A DNA stretch of 64,000 bases from CAWABB01 sp963780165 (lineage in GTDB: Bacteria; Bacteroidota; Ignavibacteria; UBA10030; UBA6906), in NCBI GenBank assembly GCA_963780165.1, contig CAWABB010000001.1:1240001-1304000 (forward strand), written 5' to 3'. Positions 8,690 to 15,127 of the stretch are shown here, piece after piece. A program made the translations under genes and the position numbers. Under the pieces are notes generated by a model, which had not been told where the DNA came from, ran no database searches, and saw only the letters and a program-made list of their open reading frames with translations. The first letter of the stretch is position 1. Every line of letters starts with the position of its first letter.

Positions 8690-9538
8690 CTATCGCATGA
8701 GGAGCATCGTCCGCGTGGCCGTACCCCCTTGCGTCGTCAGACGATAGAGATAGACGCCGCTTGCAAACCCTGTCGCATCGAATCGTGCTGTGTGCGGGCC
8801 CGCGTCGAGTGAGCCATCCACAAGAACGCTGACTTCTCGACCCAGGAGATCATACGCTGCCAGACGAGCATGTCCGGCGCTCACAATGTAGAACTCGATG
8901 TCCGTGGAAGGATTAAACGGATTCGGATAATTCTGGTCCAACCGAAACTCTCCGGGAGTCATCTGTCGATCGGCCACCGATACGACACTGGAAGGACTTC
9001 CGATGAACGCAAATCCGGAGTACACTTGACTGCTTGCCAGGGTTATCGTGTTGCCAACCATTGTCCCGCCAAGACTGACCCAACCCGATCCATTCCATCC
9101 CATCATTTCCGTCGGGTGCCATTGACCATGCATGGAATCTGCTATCAAGCTGTCCCAGTAGAAATAGCAGCTTACGTTCGTCATGAACTGCATCATGTTG
9201 TGACTTCCATACACGCTGTCGCCGTTCATCATATCAGAATTCATGCTATCCCTTCCCACCTGGACGCCGAACCATCCAATAAACGTCGAATCATGCGGGA
9301 AGCGGAGACTGTCCATGTCCATCCGATCGATCGTACAATAGATCGAATCTGGCATCATCATCATGTTCATGGAATTTGGAGGAAAGGCAACCCCGGTGAG
9401 TGAGTCAGTCCGGCACTGGACGATGGTTGTATCTGTCGCAGTTCGATGGACCCAATTACTCATGTGGTGCTGACCAAAGGCGGGCACAGCGAGAATGAAA
9501 AGAGCCAGAAGGGCACCTGAAATGGTAAAGCTTTTCAT
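8690..9538 (-). CDS. Met/His-rich T9SS-secreted protein
   Basis: A 282-residue exported protein with a clear signal peptide (MKSFTISGALLALFILAVPA, cleaved after FG-Q or nearby). The mature part, residues 23-165, is unusual: about 18 methionines, several histidines and many Asp/Ser, with clusters such as HHM, NMMMMPD, DSMNSDMMNGD and HNMMQFM. A T9SS sorting domain closes it (QNYPNPFNPSTDIEF, GVYLYRL, TRTMLLMR). Met/His clusters often bind Cu(I)/Ag(I), so a secreted metal-binding role is a reasonable inference, helped slightly by the neighbouring GDCCVxC gene, but nothing proves it. Two palindromes lie upstream of the start (9576-9589 and 9603-9629). Confidence 0.8.
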   Translation of the reverse strand: MKSFTISGALLALFILAVPAFGQHHMSNWVHRTATDTTIVQCRTDSLTGVAFPPNSMNMMMMPDSIYCTIDRMDMDSLRFPHDSTFIGWFGVQVGRDSMNSDMMNGDSVYGSHNMMQFMTNVSCYFYWDSLIADSMHGQWHPTEMMGWNGSGWVSLGGTMVGNTITLASSQVYSGFAFIGSPSSVVSVADRQMTPGEFRLDQNYPNPFNPSTDIEFYIVSAGHARLAAYDLLGREVSVLVDGSLDAGPHTARFDATGFASGVYLYRLTTQGGTATRTMLLMR

Positions 9539-9575
9539 CTAGATCCGTCCCCACAGTAAACCTGTGAATGAATTA

Positions 9576-9589
9576 CCCCGATATCGGGG
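9576..9589. promoter_or_regulatory. Perfect 14-bp palindrome upstream of the Met-rich gene
   Basis: CCCCGATATCGGGG reads identically on both strands and lies 38-51 bases upstream of the ATG of the leftward gene at 9538. The position fits an operator, but I cannot name the regulator. Confidence 0.4.
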
Positions 9590-9602
9590 CCTCGCGCAAG
9601 AG

Positions 9603-9629
9603 AATTGAGATTAGCTGTGAGTCTCAATT
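9603..9629. promoter_or_regulatory. Inverted repeat AATTGAGA/TCTCAATT
   Basis: Perfect 8-bp arms separated by 11 bases, 65-91 bases upstream of the Met-rich gene. The spacing suits a dimeric repressor site. No matching consensus is claimed. Confidence 0.4.
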
Positions 9630-9827
9630 GCAGGTGTGGTAATTACTACAACGAAATGCAGGCGATGAGGGTTCCGCTCATCAAACCTTTCAGCTCCCTT
9701 CTTTCTCGCTCGATTCTTTACTGGTGGGTGTGCTCAGCTCCGTGCTGATGGTTTGGTACAACACCTTGCGCAGTAATCTCCGGCTTGTCCCCGGATTGGG
9801 AGGAACATGCCCTGTATTGTTCAGCGC

Positions 9828-9995
9828 TCATGTTCGGAAGTTTCCCCACAAATGCCACCATATCCAACTGCGTTCACCCATCCATCCGCTTCCATGCACC
9901 CCGTCGTTCATCATTCCTCCGGTCATTGCCCCACCGCCGAAGAGCACGACAAGCACAACGACGACGACAAACCCTCCCGATAAGCCCCACCTCAG
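9828..9995 (-). pseudogene. Small Gly/Met/Trp-rich membrane ORF lacking a clear start
   Basis: An open frame of 55 codons between a TAA and a TGA. It reads as a small membrane protein: a hydrophobic run (FVVVVVLVVLFGGG) followed by GAMTGGMMNDGVHGSG and WMGERSWIWWHLW. No ATG precedes the membrane segment; the first in-frame ATG (9926) lies after it. The frame overlaps the last codons of the broken hydrolase. The most economical reading is a small membrane-protein gene that lost its 5' end at the same junction where the hydrolase lost its 3' end. A non-ATG start (CTG at 9995) cannot be excluded. Confidence 0.35.
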
Positions 9996-10726
9996 ATCTG
10001 CAGCTTAAATTCCCGATGGGGGACCTTGATCCCAGAAAGGAACTTCAGAGCGGGTCTTTCCCGGGGTTTGTGGAACTTGAATTTGTCCAGACTCACATTC
10101 ATTGGGTTGGCTTGAAGCAATCTCAAACATCTATTCTTTGCACCAACATTCTCCGAATACAGGGTGTACGGGTCTTCCCATCCAAAGTATCTGATGAATT
10201 TCGCGGAATCGGCAATGAGTTCTTCCAGGGATATTCGACCGCCACGAGTGAGCATATGAGAAGAATAGCCGTAGCCGCTCACAACAGCACCTACTAATAC
10301 CAGAGCAGTCGATTTTTCGGGATGTTTCAGAGTAAAATCAATTGCTATTCCACCGCCAGCGGACATGCCAAACACAATGGCTTTGTCAATCTTCAATTGA
10401 ATGAACAATTGATCCAGGTCATCGATATTCGAAAACGGCACTTTGGGATTGGCTGACCGACCGTAACCGCGGCGATCATATCGCACAACGCGGAAGTTCT
10501 TTGCCAGCTCCAGGAATTGGCCATCCCAGATTTCTCGATGGATCAGTCCGTCGTGCAACAAGACTATATTGTTGCCCTTACCGGCTATCTCATAGTACAG
10601 GTTCTCACCTTCAACGCTAATATAGCCGGAATCAACGGCAAGAGAAGAGGTGATGTCGGATTGCCATGAAAATGAATTCGATGCGACAAAAACGAGTAGA
10701 CAAAGTACCACGACTGGCTTAAGCAT
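9992..10726 (-). pseudogene. Alpha/beta hydrolase, C-terminus lost
   Basis: The start at 10726 is preceded by AGGGGG and gives a signal peptide (MLKPVVVLCLLVFVASNSFS). The N-terminal two thirds are a normal alpha/beta-hydrolase: oxyanion-region LLHDG, YDRRGYGRS, nucleophile elbow GMSAGGG and the following helices. The family then needs a strand with the catalytic Asp and a late His. Instead the sequence breaks after LKFLSGIKVP and ends HREFKLQI. The remaining 244 residues therefore lack the acid and base of the triad and should be inactive. The break is at about 10015-10024 and coincides with the 5'-less membrane ORF, which suggests a deletion or join. The 2 kb around it carries another broken pair. 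Confidence 0.75.
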
Positions 10727-10828
10727 CTTTATGCCCCCTGCTCGCCCGGAGTGTACCGCCGTCTGTGCCGGGAATTCATCCCCGAGGAGGGCTAAATGCA
10801 AGACGCTTCAGGGGGTGACGTTACCCAG

Positions 10829-10879
10829 TGTAATGACTCGGTAGAAATGTCACCTTTTGGACTCGATAGAAATGTCACC
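10829..10879 (+). repeat. Left terminal region of an IS element with doubled end motif
   Basis: Two 19-base direct copies, ACTCGGTAGAAATGTCACC (10836-10854) and ACTCGATAGAAATGTCACC (10861-10879), differ at one base and start 25 bases apart, just upstream of a transposase start. Doubled TAGAAATGTCACC-type ends are what I expect from ISNCY/IS481-like elements. No matching right end was found. Confidence 0.7.
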
Positions 10880-10922
10880 AGGGGGCATCTTTGGACTCCC
10901 CCCATAGTGCGGAGTCGCCTCC

Positions 10923-11210
10923 ATGTGCGCCAACCTGGTGATGAGTCTGAAGGAACGAGACCACCTCACTGCAATCAAAGAAGTTGTCAAGGGCCATCTC
11001 TCTGCCAGCGAAGCAGGTAAACTTCTTGGCCTCAGTCGTCGCCATGTCTTTCGCTTGTTGAAACGCTATCGAGCGACAGGTGATGCGGGGCTCATTCACC
11101 GGCTGCGCGGATGCACCTCCAATCGAGGGTACCCCAGGCGTCTGAAGACGCGAGTCCTCGAGCTCTACTGGCGGTCCGAGTACCGGGATTATGGACCGAC
11201 GCTCGTGTGA
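10923..11210 (+). pseudogene. Transposase N-terminal fragment (ISNCY-like)
   Basis: Ninety-five residues remain. They contain the helix-turn-helix region of an ISNCY-type transposase: LKERDHLTAIKEVVKGHLSA, then SEAGKLLGLSRRHVFRLLKR, RATGDAGLIHR and a second HTH-like stretch ending YRDYGPT. The family continues with a second DNA-binding part and a DDE integrase core, none of which is here: after about 11200 the sequence changes into an unrelated coding frame. GGAGTCGCC lies in front of the ATG at 10923, and the IS end repeats are 45-95 bases upstream. The element is therefore cut after its first ~380 bases and cannot move by itself. Confidence 0.8.
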
Positions 11211-12337
11211 CCGTTTCCGACGCCGCTACCAACGTACCGCTTGGGGCCCTGACTACGGGCACGGACGGTACATATGGAGTGGAGATCCCACCAGGGAGCT
11301 ACACAGTGAAGACCAGCAGGCAGAGCTATGATCCTGCACCTCCACGAGACATCGCCCCCTACCCTGTCACGGTCATGGCAGGACAAACGACCGACTTCTC
11401 CATTCAAATGTCCCAGAGCAGCGTGACGGGAGGTGGGGCGATCTCGGGCCGTGTCACAAACGGCGACAACGGGGTGGCTGGTGTGCTCGTGGCTGCGGAG
11501 TCGGGCCTGATCGGATGCTCATCCCTCACCGACGGGAACGGGGATTACTGGATATTCAACGTCCCACCCGACAACTACACGGTGAAAGCCCAGGCTGCTC
11601 ACCTGGTTTCCTCAGTGGTAAGCGTTGTTGTGCCTGCAACATCCCAGGTCAGCAATGTCAACATCACCGTGAGCCCGACGGCAACGGGTGCTGTGTCGGG
11701 ACACGTGACTTTCCTCGCAACGACGAATATCGAAGTAGACGTCACACTCCTGAATCCGAAGTCGGGCGAACCGGTACCAGGCCTGACAGCACCGACTGTC
11801 GGACTGTTCTTCGTCATCCCATCAGTGCCCCCCGGCACCTATCTCGCCCGCGCGTCCTACAATAATGACGGGAAGGTGATGGATCCCGACTGGATCGTGA
11901 AGAACGGCCAGCCGATCGTGACCGTAGGGTCGGACACGGCAGACAGAGATTTCAGCCTCACGGGTGCCGTAGAAGTCCTCGCTCCAACCAACCCTGCGTC
12001 ATCGACCCCGCCCGTAGCAGTGCAGGGGACACAACCCGTGTTCAGCTGGTCCTCATATGCCAGTGCTGATGACTATGTCATTGAAGTGAGCGACCAGAAC
12101 GGGCGGATGCTGTGGGGAGGATTTCACAACAACTGGACAGTGCGAAAGATTGTCATTCCTCGCACGAACACATCAATAGAATACAATGTCGATTCGACAG
12201 CGACGGAAGAGTTGCAGGTGGGTCGAGTGTATCGCTGGCGCGTATACGCAAGCAAAGACGACATACGCGAAACCACTGGCTGGAAGCTGATCTCGGTCAG
12301 CGAAGAGCAGAGAGGCCTGATACGAATCGTAGAGTGA
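11205..12337 (+). pseudogene. Carboxypeptidase-regulatory-like repeat protein, 5' end missing
   Basis: From about 11205 the frame reads as beta-sandwich repeats of the carboxypeptidase-regulatory/CnaB kind: VTVSDAATNVPLGALTTG.., GTYGVEIPPGSYTVK; then GGAISGRVTNGDNGVAGVLV with DYWIFNVPPDNYTVKA; then GAVSGHVTFLA. It ends with a fibronectin-like domain (PVFSWSSYASADDYVIEV). Such proteins are exported, but the signal peptide and the start of the first repeat are missing: the same frame further left (from 11111) is only an alternative reading of the transposase fragment. About 375 residues remain. A fusion protein starting at 11111 is formally open but looks accidental. Confidence 0.7.
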
Positions 12338-12375
12338 CGTGCGTACGTTCCAGATCGCAGCAGCACACATGAGCC

Positions 12376-12996
12376 TCACCCTTTCGCAGTCTCTTCCTTG
12401 AGCGCCAAGATCCGTTCCCCCAGCGCAAGGAATGCATCTTCCTGTTTGGTGAGCGCCTCCCCACGAAGCAGGCCGCCCGGTGAACCGAGAAGCCATACTT
12501 CGGCATTGCCTACCCTGAAGGACTGCGGGCCGAGTGTGGCCGTGACACCGGGATATCGACTCGTGAACAATTCCACAAAGAGATCGGGTTTGGTCACGAA
12601 TGCCAGCACCCTGGAATTCAGCATCGGCACTCTGGCAATGAATTGTTGAATATCCTCTTCAGTAGGTCTGGCGGCCCTGTCTTTGTCGTCGATGGCAATG
12701 ATGCGCCGGTTCAGATCAGTGAGACCTATGCCAAGTCGCAGCAGCTGAGAAGTCTTCTTCTGAATGAACATCGAACGCACGGGATCACTCAGGTTCCCTC
12801 GTGCATGGCCATCCGCAAGCGCTTTGCGCTCCGAAGGGGTGATAATTCGTGTGGGAGTGATACCACCAATCTCAAGGAGCTCCCAAAAGCGATTTCTGGG
12901 GTGGAGGTGGTAAAAGCCAAGAGTGTCCGAGAGCTCGTCGACTGCAGTTCCTACGAACACGACTGGAAGGTCAGGTTCCCAGATCTCTCGTAGCAT
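12376..12996 (-). CDS. mug: G:T/U mismatch-specific DNA glycosylase (MUG-type)
   Basis: A 206-residue cytoplasmic repair enzyme of the uracil-DNA glycosylase superfamily, removing uracil or thymine from G:U/G:T mismatches. Motif A is VVFVGTAVDELSDTLGFYHL; it is followed by the family's HPRNRFWELLEIGGITP segment, which forms the pocket. The C-terminal motif is LLGSPGG, matching the NPSG-like DNA-intercalation loop. The start at 12996 has AGGGGGA seven bases upstream; the frame is open to 13035 with other ATGs. The gene converges with the truncated repeat protein. Assignment to the exact family-2 subgroup rests on motif reading only. Confidence 0.8.
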   Translation of the reverse strand: MLREIWEPDLPVVFVGTAVDELSDTLGFYHLHPRNRFWELLEIGGITPTRIITPSERKALADGHARGNLSDPVRSMFIQKKTSQLLRLGIGLTDLNRRIIAIDDKDRAARPTEEDIQQFIARVPMLNSRVLAFVTKPDLFVELFTSRYPGVTATLGPQSFRVGNAEVWLLGSPGGLLRGEALTKQEDAFLALGERILALKEETAKG

Positions 12997-13249
12997 TATG
13001 TCCCCCTGGCGCGGCATGTGAGCGCGACCGGCCATTTGAAACGGGCGTCATCAGCCTTGTAGACCACGCCTATTCCTCCTCCTGTCCTTGCCCCTATCAT
13101 GGATCCAGGTTGTGAGTCGTAGTTTCTCATCGGACAATGCACCCCGTTGTGGAGTCGACCTGGCTAGTCACAACTCACCCCCCCGGCCTCTTCGTTGTTC
13201 ACCACATCACCCGTTCCGGTTCCGGACACTCCGCACGCTCCGATAGTAG

Positions 13250-13298
13250 AGCCACGTACCGATGCCACCCATAATCGATACGTGGCTTTTCGTTTTTC
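13250..13298 (+). terminator. Strong plus-strand terminator with no gene in front of it
   Basis: Fourteen-base arms (AGCCACGTACCGAT and ATCGATACGTGGCT) with a 10-base loop are followed on the plus strand by TTTTCGTTTTT. The only genes around it run leftward, so on the plus strand there is no coding transcript to end. The stretch 12997-13249 upstream holds no convincing ORF. Confidence 0.65.
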
Positions 13299-13324
13299 CG
13301 GGGAACAAGCACTGCCAGGCTGTC

Positions 13325-14827
13325 CTATTTCCCCTTCAATTTCTTGAGCGCCTCGATTCCGCCCTGGCTGTTGGGGTTCAACTGCAGAGACCTTTCGTAG
13401 TTCTTGATGGCCAGGTCCTTCTCCCCTGCCGCGGCGTACGCTTCTCCCAGGCTGTCGTACACATTGAACGACTCTGGAAACGCCTCAACGTTCAACGTGA
13501 ACACCGCAATAGACTCCTTGTACCGCTTCGCCCGAAGGTATTCGTATCCGAGTTCGTTGATCCCCCCTTCAGACACATAGTACTCATCCGGCTTGGCCTG
13601 GGCCTCATGAAATGCCGATACTGCAGCCTCGATCCCGGAGGTCTCAATCTTCTCCCGCACCAGGTCTGACGCAGAGAGTTTCAGATAGTTTCCCAGACGC
13701 TTGACCAACAGCACGTTGCAGCCCATGATCGAAGTCGGCATGACGCTCTGGAAGTCCGGGTGAAGCGAGTTCTGCATATCCACGACCACCCATTCTCCTT
13801 TCCTGTCGCAGACAATGAAATGCACAAATCCCACCTGCCCGACCTGGGGATTGAAGCCATAGTCTGCATACAGAACGTAGTCCGCGGTCGGTGGATTGCT
13901 GCGAACATACTCCCGGAACTCCCGTGCAAGATCCCACAGGACCTTCAATTCGTTGGGATCCCCCCGGGAAGCCTTCAGCAGCAATGGCTTAGGTGCCGGA
14001 GCGGCTTTGCAGAGGCCTGCGTCGGTGATCAGCTTGACGAGTGCGGTCGCGGTTGTCGTGTCGGCTGCATCAGCCACACGGGCCGGAAAGATCATCAACG
14101 TAAGACTCTTCCTCAGATTTCTCAGCTCGTTCTGCCGCTGAGGAAGAGCAGCACGTTCGTTCTCGGGCGGCAGCCCGCTTCTTTCTTCCATGAGCCGGGC
14201 AAACTTGCCGGGTTTTGCAGCCTTCGCCGTTTCCTCATTGAGACCCAACTGGGGACCGAGGCGCTCCACCAGTAACAGGGAGAAGCCCATCGGATCACGG
14301 TCACTGACGTTCTGCACTGCCTGGTCATTCGGCCCCAGCGAGTCCGACCACACAACTGCACCCGTGCTGTCAACAACGATCGCCCGGATTCCGTCGATCC
14401 CCGTCTGACGATCGCCGGTGTATTCCGCATACAACGCATAGCCCGTGGCAATCGGGCTCTTCTTCACGAACCGACCCACGGAACCGGCGAGCGGCGCCAT
14501 CTGTGCGACAGCTCCGGGCTCGAAGGCAGTCTTCCCAAGCTCCATGTTCTTAAGTCCCTGTTGCTCGAGAAGAAGACCGACAACCTCCGACACCCGTTCG
14601 TAGGGAGTCCCGACAACGACCACCGGGAGGATCGTAAGCGATAATTCCGGTCCCCGGGACTTCATCAACACCAATCTTTCCTGCTGTGCAGGCGAGAGCC
14701 CGCGCATCTCCTGTGCTCCCTGCGCCCACGCGGTTACAGATGGGAAGAGGATGCTGAGGAGCACACAACAAACAACCCCCGCAAACGTGGTGCCCGTGAG
14801 AGCTGCGCCCGTCATGCATGGTTTCAT
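13325..14827 (-). CDS. Exported TPR-containing protein, unknown function
   Basis: A 500-residue protein. The start at 14827 follows AGAAAGGGG and gives a signal peptide (hydrophobic run TFAGVVCCVLLSILFP, then AWAQ). The body contains two similar long segments with TILPVVVVG.. and TLMIFPARVAD.. strands, each followed by YVLYADYGF- or YALYAEYTG-like and 'V.D..G..VW.D' strands, suggesting an internal duplication. The last ~75 residues are TPR-like: GYEYLRAKRYKESIAVFTLN, NVYDSLGEAYAAAGEKDLAI and NYERSLQLNPNS. TPR ends of this kind bind partner proteins and are common after serine-hydrolase domains, but no hydrolase motif is visible here. Confidence 0.8.
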   Translation of the reverse strand: MKPCMTGAALTGTTFAGVVCCVLLSILFPSVTAWAQGAQEMRGLSPAQQERLVLMKSRGPELSLTILPVVVVGTPYERVSEVVGLLLEQQGLKNMELGKTAFEPGAVAQMAPLAGSVGRFVKKSPIATGYALYAEYTGDRQTGIDGIRAIVVDSTGAVVWSDSLGPNDQAVQNVSDRDPMGFSLLLVERLGPQLGLNEETAKAAKPGKFARLMEERSGLPPENERAALPQRQNELRNLRKSLTLMIFPARVADAADTTTATALVKLITDAGLCKAAPAPKPLLLKASRGDPNELKVLWDLAREFREYVRSNPPTADYVLYADYGFNPQVGQVGFVHFIVCDRKGEWVVVDMQNSLHPDFQSVMPTSIMGCNVLLVKRLGNYLKLSASDLVREKIETSGIEAAVSAFHEAQAKPDEYYVSEGGINELGYEYLRAKRYKESIAVFTLNVEAFPESFNVYDSLGEAYAAAGEKDLAIKNYERSLQLNPNSQGGIEALKKLKGK

Positions 14828-15127
14828 GGCAACCCCTTTCTCTTGCGAAGGATCAAATCGTGACTGGATGCGATGCGGAATTGAAAGGAAAGAAGGAACC
14901 GCTCGCGGGAGAGGTGGGAGTGCAGATGAGAGCAAGGGGCAGGTGCGCTTCCAGGTCTGGCGCGGAGATTCCCGCCAGTAGCCTTTCAGGACGTTTGTGC
15001 AAGCATACCCCATCCCCTCGTCAAAATCAAGTATGCGGAATTTCCTGTCGACAGCAGTTCGGCGTGCGCTGAGACAAAGCTCAGGATGCCATGCGTTTCA
15101 TCGTCACAGTGTCTGTGCGCGAATCGC
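14828..15127. other. Intergenic region, nothing recognised
   Basis: It holds the upstream region of the TPR gene and the 3' flank of the TonB receptor gene. Open frames crossing it are antisense or upstream extensions of neighbours. Confidence 0.4.
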
